Positions 46,490 to 58,514 of a stretch of 64,000 nucleotides of DNA are shown piece by piece (position 1 is the first letter of the stretch; every line of letters starts with the position of its first letter). This stretch comes from Sipunculus nudus (lineage: Eukaryota > Annelida > Sipuncula > Golfingiida > Sipunculidae): NCBI GenBank assembly GCA_026874595.1, contig CM049318.1:48156456-48220455 (forward strand), written 5' to 3'. A model generated the notes under the pieces. It searched no databases and was not told the origin of the DNA. It worked only from the letters and a program-made list of their open reading frames with translations. The translations under genes and the position numbers were made by a program.

Positions 46490-46649
46490 AAAAATGAAGC
46501 TTATGTTTTCTTTTAGTTGGTTTGCAAAGTGTATATACAATTTTTCTCTGCATTTTACCTGATACTTTCACTTGAAAATAAAACCTTAACATAACTTTGA
46601 CGTATCATATTTAAAAAAAAATTATGTGTGTATAACATATTTAATAACG

Positions 46650-47010
46650 TTCATTGCTTCCGCCAAGAGGGTATGTGTTCATTCCCGTTCGTGTGTGTAT
46701 TTGTGGGTGTATTTGTGTTTGTGTGTTTGTTCACAATATAACTCACGAAATAAAGAAAGGAATCTCATGAAATTTTCAGGACATTTCAAGAATGGGCTCA
46801 TGTAGAATGAATCAGATTTTGATGTGGATCAAGCACATGATTCGATTCAAGAATGTCACTAAAGAATATTCACAAATGTAGAGTCGCTTATGCACGAATG
46901 AACTTGGGAATATGGGCCGAATAAGTGATTGTATACATTGGTTGGTGAGCACCGTCAATAGGAAGACCCCACATGTCGGAGACTTACGTTCCTTAGAATT
47001 CTTAGATTTC
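46650..47010 (+). mobile_element. SINE-like dispersed repeat, copy
   Basis: Starts 'attgcttccgccaagaggg', then a GT-rich tract, 'aactcacgaaat', 'atctcatgaaattttcagg', 'gaatcagattttgatgtgg', and ends 'ttcttagatttctagtt'. Longest copy in the window. Confidence 0.65.
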
Positions 47011-47544
47011 TAGTTTCTTGAAATGTTCGCAGTATGAAGATGTCAGTTGTGACGAGCTCATGGACCTAAATACGGGAAACAATAATAATTTTGCTAAAAT
47101 ATTCAACCAACCTGTGATAATCAGAAAGAGAAGAACCACACATCTGGTCCACCGGTTGTACGTCAACTTCCTAATGTTACAAACAGGAAGGAGGATTTTA
47201 TTTTATTCTGAGATAATGACAGTCTATGTAAATGTTTTGTGTGTGATCAGCAGTGCTCCGTTCAGTGACCCGGCGTCATACACGAGTGACCGTGAATCTT
47301 ATTGTCTTTTTTCTCCCCAAGTGAAGGTACTGTGACTCACCGCATCCTGTAATGAAGGGACTGGTACCCGATCACCTGGACCACTTGTCACAGATATATA
47401 AACATTAATTTGTGTTCCACATGAGATAGCATTGACACAAACACATTAACTAACAAAAGGACCCGAATCTCATTGAGTCAAGTTTAATTATTGTTGCCGG
47501 TAGAAAACAGCAGTGCAGCTTATATGCAGGTTTCTGAAATTCTG

Positions 47545-47752
47545 CCTGCGCCAGGAGGCTATGCGTTCATCCCCGTTCGTGTGTCTGTTTTTATGTGTTT
47601 GCGTGTGTTTTTTCTTCTTCAAACAATCATGAAAGTAATCTCATGAAATTTTCAGGGCATTTCGAAAATGGGCCAATGAAGAATCGATTTAATTTTGGTG
47701 TGAAGGAACGTCATCACAATTCCTCAATCCTCAGAATGCAGGTTTCTAGTTA
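47545..47752 (+). mobile_element. SINE-like dispersed repeat, short copy
   Basis: Starts 'ctgcgccaggaggctatgcg', then a GT-rich tract, 'atctcatgaaattttcaggg', 'gaagaatcgatt', and ends 'cagaatgcaggtttctagtt'. It lacks the segment between 'tgtgg' and the end that the copy at 46650 has. Confidence 0.65.
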
Positions 47753-47846
47753 TTTCTCATTTTTTACAGATATTACTGATGGGTCGATCTAACTCCTTCC
47801 CTTATCGTCCTTGTTGTCATTCGCTGTCTGTTTAAATGTCTAGATA

Positions 47847-47899
<53 letters not shown>
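47847..47899. repeat. (TA)n microsatellite
   Basis: AT run of about 53 bp with one 'gt' interruption. Confidence 0.95.
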
Positions 47900-47919
47900 A
47901 TGTGTATTTGTGTTGCACG

Positions 47920-48190
47920 AGATCTTCCGATCTGACCCATCTTAAGATGGGTCTGACCCAATAACCGACATCGCATATTGGGTCGCCCATCTTTAGCTTG
48001 GTCAGACCCAATGTCCGATCTTTAGATGGGTAAGACCCATTTACCGATCCCCAATGTCTGGGCATCAACTTTCGAAAGAGCAATATGGGTCAAACCCATT
48101 AATCGATATCGGTTATTGGTTCAGACAGATCATCAAGATGGTTCAGGTCCACTTACCAATCCCCAACTAAGGGATTAGTTTCCATTTGGC
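47920..48190. repeat. Inverted/direct repeat cluster built on 'gatgggtcagaccca'
   Basis: A 270-bp stretch with repeated 'gacccatttaccgatc' and 'gatgggt' motifs in both orientations. It includes the perfect 20-bp palindrome gacccatcttaagatgggtc at 47934-47953. The same motif occurs again at 49760-49803. Confidence 0.65.
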
Positions 48191-49010
48191 ACAGGCCCAT
48201 CTGCCCTTGTTTATATACTGATGGTAATAGAATTATTAATACATTAAATATTACTATATTTTATACCAATGTTATAGTATTTTATTATTTCAATAATAGA
48301 AACAGAATAAAATGTATTCATTTTACTTAAAAAAAGAATAAAAGAAATGTTCAATGTATAAAACCATAAATTTCTATTGTTTTAGACTTTTCACACATCA
48401 ACTACTTTCTAAACACAAAAAAAGTATCTAACCATTATCTTCAACAACGAAAGAAATAAATTTACATAATAGCCTTGGTCAAAATTGTGACAGGTTACTT
48501 ACAAGTGGGTTTAAAAATAGACAGCGTTTTCATTTATTTTTCATTTACAGTCCCTGGGTAGTGGGGGTTTAAAATAAAATACCTTAGTCGATACAACAAA
48601 GCTGTATTTGTTTATTGATAGATCGGTATGATAAGGAGATCATAGATGACGAATATTTCAACTTTTATTTTCTTTCTTTTATTCTTAGCTATATATACAT
48701 GCATCGGTAGTTCATGATCAGACATTGGGTCTGACCTATTGTTTATGGTCAAGCAAACGCTTTCCATATCTCATGATATTAACATATAACATAATTGCCT
48801 ATGAAAAAATAAATATGATTTATCATAAAAAGAGCCCAATTCCTGAAGGAAAAACAACTTTATTTATCAATTTTTTCACCAGAAAACATGAGGCTGTGTG
48901 ATTTGTCAAAAAACTATTGGCACATCTGTGAGCACTGTCAACTCGGCAGTGATGTCACACACTGGGAAATCCCTGTGACATAACTAAAAATTCTAGGTCT
49001 CAGTAAAAGC

Positions 49011-49639
49011 ACAGTACACTAAATCAATACATTTACACAGTAAAATAACAGTATTACATCAAATCAATATAATCACACAGCCTAATAAACAAAGTGCACA
49101 GTACCTGGAAACCATCACCGCCACAGCAACAAGTTCTTTAAATGTATACTCCTGGAGAATAACAGTCCAATGTAAAGCTCTTGTAACAATCCAGAAAGGA
49201 AACTTGAGGCAGGCAGCATTAAATTGTATAGAGTTAGTAATAGTAGAATCCCTGAAATTACTGGATAATCGGACAGGTCCCACAAACTGACATAAACACG
49301 TCTGTGTCCGCTGGAATCTTCTCTCCTCTCTCTCGACTCTAGAACACAGCCCCCTATTTATAACTTTTCACCCCAAGCCGAGATTTTTCCACTTCTCGAA
49401 TATGCTAAAGAATCTGACACAGTAAACACGCGTTACAGGAATCATCTAGAAAAACATCGCTGTGTCTCTACATATCAGGGTCCACACGTGACCTCTGCCA
49501 GGCGAGAAAGCCCCAAGCTAGCATGACAACGAGAGTTCAACCAGTACGGATTAAACTGAGAATGTAACTAGCGGCCCGGCGAGGGCGCTACAACAGGGGT
49601 TACGCCCGTGTCACACAATAAAAAGAGCACCTGTAACAA
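49011..49639 (-). mobile_element. 0.63-kb dispersed repeat, copy 2 (LTR-like)
   Basis: Matches 10466-11093 end to end. On the minus strand it starts TGTTACAGGTGC and carries TATAAATAGG near 49352 at the same relative place as the TATA box of copy 1. The TATA box and flanking 'ggggctgtgtt' are among the best preserved parts, which fits a solo LTR or promoter element. Confidence 0.6.
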
Positions 49640-49801
49640 CATGCATTACTGGATGTCACATGTGTAAGAGCATATCAATTCAGGACAAAGTCTGAGATCT
49701 GGATGAAATCCTCCGTTCACAGAACTAACACATGTGGAGTATGTTTTATTTAACCTTATAGACCCGATTGTTTTTTTTGGTCAGACCCCTCTTAAAATGG
49801 G

Positions 49802-49804
<3 letters not shown>

Positions 49805-49854
<50 letters not shown>
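49805..49854. repeat. (TA)n microsatellite
   Basis: AT run of about 50 bp directly after an 'aaaatgggtca' motif. Confidence 0.95.
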
Positions 49855-49857
<3 letters not shown>

Positions 49858-50057
49858 CAAAGTTTGCCTCAACATCATTCCTATAACATAATCGTCTTGC
49901 TCCATGCCTCCTGACATGATATGTTCTGCATGGAATCCTTTTGTGTAACACATGCACAATTTAAAAGGTTTCGTAAGCAAGTTTCCATGTTTGTCATTAG
50001 TGTTCAATGGAAGCAGTTGTTGCCTGTATAATCAAAACTAATCAGATTGGTGATATC

Positions 50058-50408
50058 ATGACGCTGTGGTCCCTTTCTATACTATTTTTTTACTTAAGTC
50101 CAGGAGGGCACATAAACGCCTTATACAGGCAATATCTACCCCTCAAGGAGTGTAAGGAGGCGCCTTTCCCGCGACACTGCAAGGAACACAGTTTTAGCAA
50201 ACTTGAGCGTCCCTGTTTATGGGAAAACAAGTTTGTGGACATGTCTGACTTGCTGCCAAACAAAGATGCACGTTCGTGTAGCCGTGTAGGATTTTTCCCA
50301 AAGATAATAGAAACAACACAGGAATTAATGTTTAAAATCACCAAATGGCTGAAAGATCTGTCCGAAACATATACTGCAACTCTATTAATTGTTAAACGTG
50401 ATAAATAG
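50058..50408 (+). CDS. Candidate small secreted protein, unknown family
   Basis: The frame from ATG at 50058 runs 116 codons to TAG at 50406-50408; an in-frame ATG also lies at 50007. The start MTLWSLSILFFYL looks like a signal peptide, followed by a basic, Cys-containing region (LKECKEAPFPRHC, RPCLWENK, RSCSRVGFF) and a likely amphipathic helix (TTQELMFKITKWLKDL). Alternatively a TTACTTAAG at 50090-50098 is an acceptor and this is the terminal exon (50099-50408, phase 2) of a longer gene. Composition is more coding-like than the flanks. No family recognised. Confidence 0.4.
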   Translation: MTLWSLSILFFYLSPGGHINALYRQYLPLKECKEAPFPRHCKEHSFSKLERPCLWENKFVDMSDLLPNKDARSCSRVGFFPKIIETTQELMFKITKWLKDLSETYTATLLIVKRDK

Positions 50409-50759
50409 GGATGCTAGAACGGTCGCGGTAGGCTACTGAACTTCGCTTTATGTCGATTAACGTTTAGCCCCTTAATACGTTAAACATTAATTAACCAAGT
50501 GCCGATCAGACTGGGCCTAGCGGCCCACGCCAGCATTATTCAAGTCCAAGAGAAAGAGTGGCAAATCTTTGCACCCGGCTCTGGACAAGCCTACTTTACA
50601 CTAGAGTGGCCTATTAATGGGTCAGTCCAAATATAGATAAGAGGGGTTGCAGGCCTGATGTCTTTCAGCCTAAAGTTCGACCAGGAAAACGGACTCCAGT
50701 GGACCCCTGATACCAAAAAAAAAAAACCAAAAAAACCACCCGACATTTAGCAGGTGGGC

Positions 50760-51428
50760 TCAAGCGCCTTCATCATTTACATGGCAGTACACGCGCAAAA
50801 ATTTCAATTAGAGGCTCTCAATCTGTGCAAATACCTCAGCACTGTACGCTCACTCTACGACATGGGCGCATCTTGGTCTGCGTATGACACTGGCTTCCGG
50901 AAGGAGCCGAAGTTGTACAACTAACCCTGGGATTGGCAACACCCCAACAGCCTTAACGTGTGCAGCAAAAAGGCTACTGCCGCAAGTAAAACAGAGGACG
51001 CAACTACCAAGGCTGCCAGTACCAACACATTTGTTCACGCTGAAGCGGCAAGCATCCCAGAATACGTTGCAGATCGCTCCAACAAGCAACACATCAACAA
51101 GCAACCCATAGCCTCTAACCAACCTACTGCACCAAGAGCATCTCAGTTTCCACCCGGACAAAACTTGGCCACCTTTACCAGCACCAACAGACGTTGACTA
51201 GTTTGAATCCCAGCTGATAAAGTGTGGCTATCCAATAGACAAATTGCTGTTATTAATCTCAGGTTTCCGTTTTGATTTTGATTTAGGTTGTGATGGCAAA
51301 CTCCCTCAGTCTGTTCCCCCTGATTTGAAAATCATGTTTTGAATACCCTGAAGTGGTAACAAATAAGATACCGGGTAATAAACTAATTTTAGGGAGAATG
51401 ATTTGGCCCTACGAAACAGCGCCATTTT
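50760..51428 (+). pseudogene. Decayed DIRS/tyrosine-recombinase retroelement fragment
   Basis: Three pieces in different frames. First CKYLSTVRSLYDMG and WSAYDTGFRKEP (50810-50910, then a stop). Next IKCGYPIDKLLLLISGFRF and DLGCDGKLPQSVPPDLK (51200-51340). Then PEVVTNKI, LILGRMIWPY (51347-51428). The order 'YD..FR', 'GYP...L..GF..GF.LG..G', 'P.VV..KI...L.LGR' is that of the gag-like/RT N-terminal region of DIRS-like elements. That assignment rests on family knowledge. Confidence 0.65.
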
Positions 51429-52022
51429 AGTCTTTTATATGTTCATCTCTGGGTTTAGCACGCCCGGTATTACACGTCCGGTCTGCTGAACACATTGTGC
51501 ATGTTGTCAGCGATAATAAAGGTTACGTTGCCACTTCCGGTCCCGCGAACAAGATTCTCGCATGACGTGGTAATACAAATACAAATGAAATGCAGAATAG
51601 CTCAAATTGGTCAACATCACAGAAGGATTATCTTCACTGTCCTCTAGTTTTTTTTATCCTCCATCCGCATTCACAACCTGATTTACAAGACTGATCGTTC
51701 GAAATTCTGCTATCAGTATTTGTCATCGAGATCTCTGGTTTTATTTAAGTACTTATATAACTGTACATATATATTCATGACTATAACTTATTTAAGGCAC
51801 ATTTATATCCCATCTTTTTCAGGTCAAATTGATATTTGATAACAATCTAGGGCCTATTTTATTTGGTATATCATGTTTTATATATCAATTGCATGTATTT
51901 ATATTTTTATGAACATCAGATACCTGTCAGTTTGTATTTTTGTATATATGTTAAAATATCTGGCATAGAACAACATGACGAAGAACATAGCAAGCTAAAA
52001 GGCCGTGTGTGAGAGAGAGTGC
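51429..52022. other. Intergenic stretch, no supported gene
   Basis: AT-rich sequence with no recognised exon or repeat. Confidence 0.5.
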
Positions 52023-52029
52023 ATATATA

Positions 52030-52083
<54 letters not shown>
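52023..52083. repeat. (TA)n microsatellite
   Basis: AT run of about 60 bp. Confidence 0.95.
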
Positions 52084-52086
<3 letters not shown>

Positions 52087-52787
52087 CAGGGCCCCAAAAA
52101 TCATGATTTTCTAAATGAATCAAATAAATCGGATTATCTTTATTTAAATTAAGTGTATTTGATTTAAATCAATTTTATGATATTTTAGATTGTTTCCATT
52201 TAATCAGCTTTAAAATTGAATTAGGTTTTTAAAATGTATAAATTCATTTATTTATAACACATCCACAAGTACTTAGATGAACGTCAAAATATAGACAAAC
52301 CAAAAATTATAAGTTGTTCCTCAGACTCTAGGGCCAAAATAAGGAGCTAATTATCTTGTAATGTACAGGTGTAGACAAAATATTGTAATATTTATCAACT
52401 AGGGATTTTGAAAGGCAAAAATGAGCAACATTATTAAATACTTGGTGCTCCCCCCCCCCGACAGGAGAGAGAAAATTGGTCAATTATAAATATGAACTCT
52501 GTAGGACAATTACCTTAAAATCTGACGTGGCCTTAATCAGCTATGCTTTTACCAGTCAATGTTTTGTTCGTGAAGTTTTGTTTATAATTCTCTCAGCTTT
52601 TCTGTGTCTAACCTGTTCCTGAATTTTGAGTGTGAATGAATCACAATTTTGAGCATTACCTTTCCACACTATCAGCTGAAGCTACAGTATCAATCATCTT
52701 TTTACATAATTATATTGACAGATTTTAAAATTCTGATTTAAATCAAACTTGATAATTTCTAAACTTTTATTTAAACTAGACAGGTCA

Positions 52788-53752
52788 GGAAGGGCCCCAC
52801 TAAAGGTTCATAGACTTCTGGTCTGGGCTGAGTGATGCTTGGAAAAATATAATAAAAGACATGATTACATGCAGAGACAGAGGAAACTGACCCAAAACCG
52901 TATTTAAACACTAAAGCAAGATGGAACGACTGGCAAGAAAAGTTTGGCTTAAAAGGAATTCACAACTTTTTAGAAATTATAGTCCTGATACCTTGATCTC
53001 TGACCTAAGGACCCTAAAATAAATAGGGTTCTTGCTTTTTTGGTGGGACAGATATTTATTAAATTTAAAATCTATATGTGAATCCAGACTGAAGTTATGA
53101 AAATCAATGCGTGGACAGATGACTTCTGTGACCTTGACCTTTGACCTTGTGAACAAAAAGGGAAAGGGATATTTGCCTATTGGCAGGTGAGCCAATAGAT
53201 AGTACCTCCGGTATGAAAGATTTTGCTTAAAATGCATGCACAATATTTTTAAAGATGTGGGGACTGTGACCTTGACCTTTGACCTCATGAACCCAAATTA
53301 AAAAGGATGTTTGTTTTAGTGTTGGGCCATATAAAAGTCAAGTTTGAAATCCATACGTGAATCCAACCTGGAGTTATCATCTGGAAATGAATTTGTGGAT
53401 AGATGGCTCCTGTGAATTCTTCCTTTGAGCTTGTGACCCCAAGATTGACAGAGATGTTTCCCTGTTGGCAGGTGTCCTATATGTTAAAGATGGAAAGACT
53501 GGCATGGAAAGTTTGGCTTAAAATGCATCCACATTTTTTAAAAATGCGAGTCCTGAGATCTTGATCTTTGATCTCATGACCGAAAATCAATAGGGTTCTT
53601 GCTTTAGTAGCGTGGCATTTATATATCCTGTTTGAAATCCATATGTGAATCGAAATTGGAGGTATCATCCCGAAATGAATTTGTGGATGGACAGACAGAC
53701 GTACAGGGTGATTACTATAGGGCACCCGTTTCAATAAAAGCGGGGCCCTAAT
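52788..53752. mobile_element. Repeat element with 3 tandem copies of an about 288-bp unit
   Basis: Bounded by 'agggccccactaaa' on the left and 'aaagcggggccct' on the right, which are roughly inverted (AGGGCCCC.CT). Inside, a unit with 'ggcaagaaaagtttggctta', 'gaccttgacctttgacct' and 'gttggcaggtg' occurs three times (about 52925, 53205, 53490). Minus-strand ORFs with 'RSKVKVT' arise from it. Confidence 0.6.
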
Positions 53753-53788
53753 GATGATTTATTTAAGCCTAAACAAATAGAGGCTGTC

Positions 53789-56468
53789 GAGGTTTCTTCA
53801 TTGCTGCTATTCCAGTGTTTATAATGTAGAGGTTTCTGCACTGCTGCTATTCCAGTGTTTATAATGTAGAGGTTTCTGCACTGCTGCTATTCCAGTGTTT
53901 ATAATGTAGAGGTTTCTGCACTGCTGCTAATCCAGTGTTTATAATGTAGAGGTTTCTGTACTGCTGCTAATCCAGTGTTTATAATGTAGAGGTTTCTGTA
54001 CTGCTGCTAATTCAGTGTTTATAATGTAGAGGTTTCTGCACTGCTGCTATTCCAGTGTTTATAATGTAGAGGTTTCTTCACTGCTGCTAAACCAGTGTTT
54101 ATAATGTAGAGGTTTCTGTACTGCTGCTAATCCAGTGTTTATAATGTAGAGGTTTCTGTACTGCTGCTAATTCAGTGTTTATAATGTAGAGGTTTCTTCA
54201 CTGCTGCTAATCCAGTGTTTATAATGTAGAGGTTTCTGCACTGCTGCTATTCCAGTGTTTATAATGTAGAGGTTTCTGCACTGCTGCTAATCCAGTGTTT
54301 ATAATGTAGAGGTTTCTTCACTGCTGCTAATCCAGTGTTTATAATGTAGAGGTTTCTGTACTGCTGCTAATCCAGTGTTTATAATGTAGAGGTTTCTTCA
54401 CTGCTGCTAATCCAGTGTTAATAATGTAGAGGTTTCTGTACTGCTGCTAATCCAGTGTTTATAATGTAGAGGTTTCTGTACTTCTGCTATTCCAGTGTTT
54501 ATAATGTAGAGGTTTCTGCACTGCTGCTAATTCAGTGTTTATAATGTAGAGGTTTCTGTACTGCTGCTAATCCAGTGTTTATAATGTAGAGGTTTCTTCA
54601 CTGCTGCTAAACCAGTGTTTATAATGTAGAGGTTTCTGTACTGCTGCTAATTCAGTGTTTATAATGTAGAGGTTTCAGCACTGCTGCTATTCTAGTGTTT
54701 ATAATGCAGAGGATTCTGTACTGATGCTATTCCAGTGTTTATAATGTAGAGGTTTCTGCACTGCTGCTATTCTAGTGTTTATAATGCAGAGGATTCTGTA
54801 CTGCTGCTATTCCAGTGTTTATAATGTAGAGGTTTCTGCACTGCTGCTATTCTAGTGTTTATAATGCAGAGGATTCTGTACTGCTGCTATTCCAGTGTTT
54901 ATAATGTAGAGGTTTCTGCACTGCTGCTATTCTAGTGTTTATAATGCAGAGGATTCTGTATTGCTGCTATTCCAGTGTTTATAATGTAGAGGTTTCTTCA
55001 CTGCTGCTAATCCAGTGTTTATAATGTAGAGGTTTCTTCACTGCTGCTATTCCAGTGTTTATAATGTAGAGGTTTCTGTACTGCTGCTAATTCAGTGTTT
55101 ATAATGTAGAAGTTTCAGCACTGCTGCTATTCTAGTGTTTATAATGCAGAGGATTCTGTACTGCTGCTATTCCAGTGTTTATAATGTAGAGGTTTCGTCA
55201 CTGCTGCTAATCCAGTGTTTATAATGTAGAGGTTTCTGTACTGCTGCTAATTCAGTGTTAATAATGTAGAGGTTTCAGCACTGCTGCTATTCTAGTGTTT
55301 ATAATGCAGAGGATTCTGTACTGCTGCTATTCCAGTGTTTATAATGTAGAGGATTCTGTACTGCTGCTATTCCAGTGTTTATAATGTAGAGGTTTCAGCA
55401 CTGCTGCTATTCTAGTGTTTATAATGTAGAGGTTTCTGCACTGCTGCTATTCTAGTGTTTATAATGTAGAGGTTTCTGCACTGCTGCTAATTCAGTGTTT
55501 ATAATGTAGAGGTTTCTGTACTGCTGCTAATCCAGTGTTTATAATGTAGAGGTTTCTTCACTGCTGCTAAACCAGTGTTTATAATGTAGAGGTTTCTGTA
55601 CTGCTGCTAATTCAGTGTTTATAATGTAGAGGTTTCAGCACTGCTGCTATTCTAGTGTTTATAATGCAGAGGATTCTGTAATGATGCTATTCCAGTGTTT
55701 ATAATGTAGAGGTTTCTGCACTGCTGCTATTCTAGTGTTTATAATGCAGAGGATTCTGTACTGCTGCTATTCCAGTGTTTATAATGTAGAGGTTTCTGCA
55801 CTGCTGCTATTCTAGTGTTTATAATGCAGAGGATTCTGTATTGCTGCTATTCCAGTGTTTATAATGTAGAGGTTTCTTCACTGCTGCTAATCCAGTGTTT
55901 ATAATGTAGAGGTTTCTTCACTGCTGCTATTCCAGTGTTTATAATGTAGAGGTTTCTGTACTGCTGCTAATTCAGTGTTTATAATGTAGAAGTTTCAGCA
56001 CTGCTGCTATTCTAGTGTTTATAATGCAGAGGATTCTGTATTGCTGCTATTCCAGTGTTTATAATGTAGAGGTTTCGTCACTGCTGCTAATCCAGTGTTT
56101 ATAATGTAGAGGTTTCTGTACTGCTGCTAATTCAGTGTTAATAATGTAGAGGTTTCAGCACTGCTGCTATTCTAGTGTTTATAATGCAGAGGATTCTGTA
56201 CTGCTGCTATTCCAGTGTTTATAATGTAGAGGATTCTGTACTGCTGCTATTCCAGTGTTTATAATGTAGAGGTTTCAGCACTGCTGCTATTCTAGTGTTT
56301 ATAATGTAGAGGTTTCTGCACTGCTGCTATTCTAGTGTTTATAATGCAGAGGATTCTGTACTGCTGCTATTCCAGTGTTTATAATGTAGAGGTTTCAGCA
56401 CTGCTGCTATTCTAGTGTTTATAATGTAGAGGTGTCTGTACTGCTGCTGTTCCAGTGTTTATAATGCA
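53789..56468. repeat. 40-bp tandem array with higher-order repeat
   Basis: About 67 copies of a 40-bp unit 'ataatgtagaggtttctgca' plus 'ctgctgctattccagtgttt'. The register is almost perfect, with hardly any indels. A block at 54601-54860 recurs at 55561-55820 (offset 960 bp = 24 units), then continues with an offset of 880 bp (22 units), showing a segmental duplication with two units lost. Units carry stops in the frames checked. Confidence 0.95.
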
Positions 56469-56734
56469 CACTGAAATGGGTACCTGGCTCCAGAGAGTTG
56501 TGAGAACCTGTCATCAGTGACTGAAGTAAATCAGCAGAGTATCAAAATTAACTGGCCTATTTCAACTACCTGGATGAGAATATATTTGTCATACAATGAA
56601 TGTTAACATTTGTACAACTTATATTTGTTCTCTCAAGAGTAAATACCAAAAAAAATAATTAAAATAAAAAATCATGATTTTTTTGCGCTGATTTTAATCA
56701 ATGATTTAAATATTCAAACAACCCTTATATACAT

Positions 56735-58514
56735 GTGTGTGTGTTTATGGACGTATATGCACCGCAATTCATCCTTTCAGATAGGACATAGAGGCAAGAA
56801 TGGGATATATCAAATCAGGTAACAACCGGTATGATCTTCGGGTTATACAAAATTAATTTTTTTTGGTCAGTTTTTATGCATCCATAGTAACTGAAATATT
56901 TCATGCCACAAATCCCCCCATATTCTATATTACTAAAGCAGTACATCGGTGAATAGGGGGACATATAGGAACATTTGTTTCGTTTACTGTAACTTGTTCA
57001 CAGTCACTGCTTTAAATTTGACTCGGGATGGTTCCGGTTGCCATAAACATTTACCGGTAATCACTTATTTTTATTTATGTTTCAATCATATTCTTTCGGG
57101 AGACAGTCAGTCTCAGAACTGCATCGGTAGATAAATGGGCCTGGCCAACCCAAGTGATTCCCCCCCCTCACATATGTGTGTGTTTGTGTCTGTTTGTGCG
57201 TGTATGTGTGAGAGATAGAGAACCAAATTGAACTTTTTTCAAATGTTTGTGACGTGTGACAAGGACAATATACTCATTAAATCAGTGATACCTTGACGGA
57301 ACACGTCATGCCCCGGAAGTGCTTAATTAACCGTTCCAATGAATGTTAAATGAATATCGTGATAACGGTGACTCATACACGACCGGCATTAAGAGACATT
57401 GCCATTAATATTTATGTGTCATCATATACACCGCCTGCACATACTACAGCCAAACAATAACAGGTGATGCAGTGTCGAGCCCATCTAGTGATCCATTTCA
57501 CAACTGATTGTGGATTCACCCTGACAACGCCATTGTCACCAGGTATATATTTAGTAGCGATGCTTTCTAGTCCCGAGTTGAAGTCGCGTGATTGGGGACA
57601 AAGCTGAACTATTTAAAAAAATGTCCACGTGGAAAGAAAGAGTGACTGCTCCAACGTTTATACACAGTGAAATCTCTTCAACCCCCCTCCTATGACGACC
57701 ACCTACGCTAACACGACCCCTTTTCTTGGTCAGTTAAATTATATTTTTAGACATGTTGAATAAATTATAATGATTACACCTGGTAAAACATCATTAATGA
57801 CAGAATGAAAGGTGTGTAATGATGAAGCGTAATGGGATGTATCTCTGATAAATATATTATTGCCATATTACTTACATTTGCCACTTATTTGGATTTCCGA
57901 CTTCGACAAAGACTTTTCAAGCCCTTATACAGAGTTTAATGTAACAGAACATTTTATAATTTATGTATACTTGCCTAATATTTGCCATTGTCATATTCCC
58001 GTTTTCATACTGTTGTATACGTTTTAATTAATATCCTAGAGTGTACAATTATCTTAGACTTCAATGTAGGCATTCACGTACTAATCATGAATCTTTCTTC
58101 ATGCTTTATGTTCAGCATTTTACATTTTTATTCTATATGTGTTCCATATTCAACGCGCTCGCTCACTCATCCCTAACAAGGATCTGTTCGGCAAACTAAC
58201 CTGTTCGGGTAGTTGCTCTCTCACTGCTATGCAGTGCTGAGGGACATGGCGTTGCCGCTACTTGATGGCGAGTTTGTCGAGACGGGTCCATTTAGGATGA
58301 GTGTAGTAAATTTGCCTCTCATGTATATACAATTGAAATGTTCGCTTGACCCAGGACCCTATTAAAAATCAGCACAATAGATATGACTATTTATTTGTTG
58401 ATTCATAGGAATTCATCTGACTCAAACAGTACATATTATATATCTTCATCATCAGCTTACATATAAACAGCCTATCACATAAAATGAGACGAAAAGCAAG
58501 AACATTTCAAAGTA
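56735..58514. other. Intergenic stretch, no supported gene
   Basis: AT-rich sequence with a GT-rich tract at 57170-57210. No exon with convincing splice sites or domain was recognised. Confidence 0.5.

Larger units (their letters stand above)
52087..56726. mobile_element. Possible hAT element enclosing other repeats
   Basis: The left end reads CAGGGCCCCAAAAATCATGA and continues AT-rich with 'gatttaaatcaa'. The complement of the right end reads AAGGGTTGTTTGAATATTTA and soon 'aaaaaatcatgatttttt'. Flanking octamers atatttat and atatacat match at six of eight positions in AT-rich sequence. If real, the element has gained the 288-bp repeats and the 40-bp array inside. No transposase was found. 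Confidence 0.4.

Noticed and set aside
52977-53734. Minus-strand ORFs with 'RSKVKVT'
   Set aside because: Same text arises from three copies of a 288-bp non-coding repeat that is also seen elsewhere.
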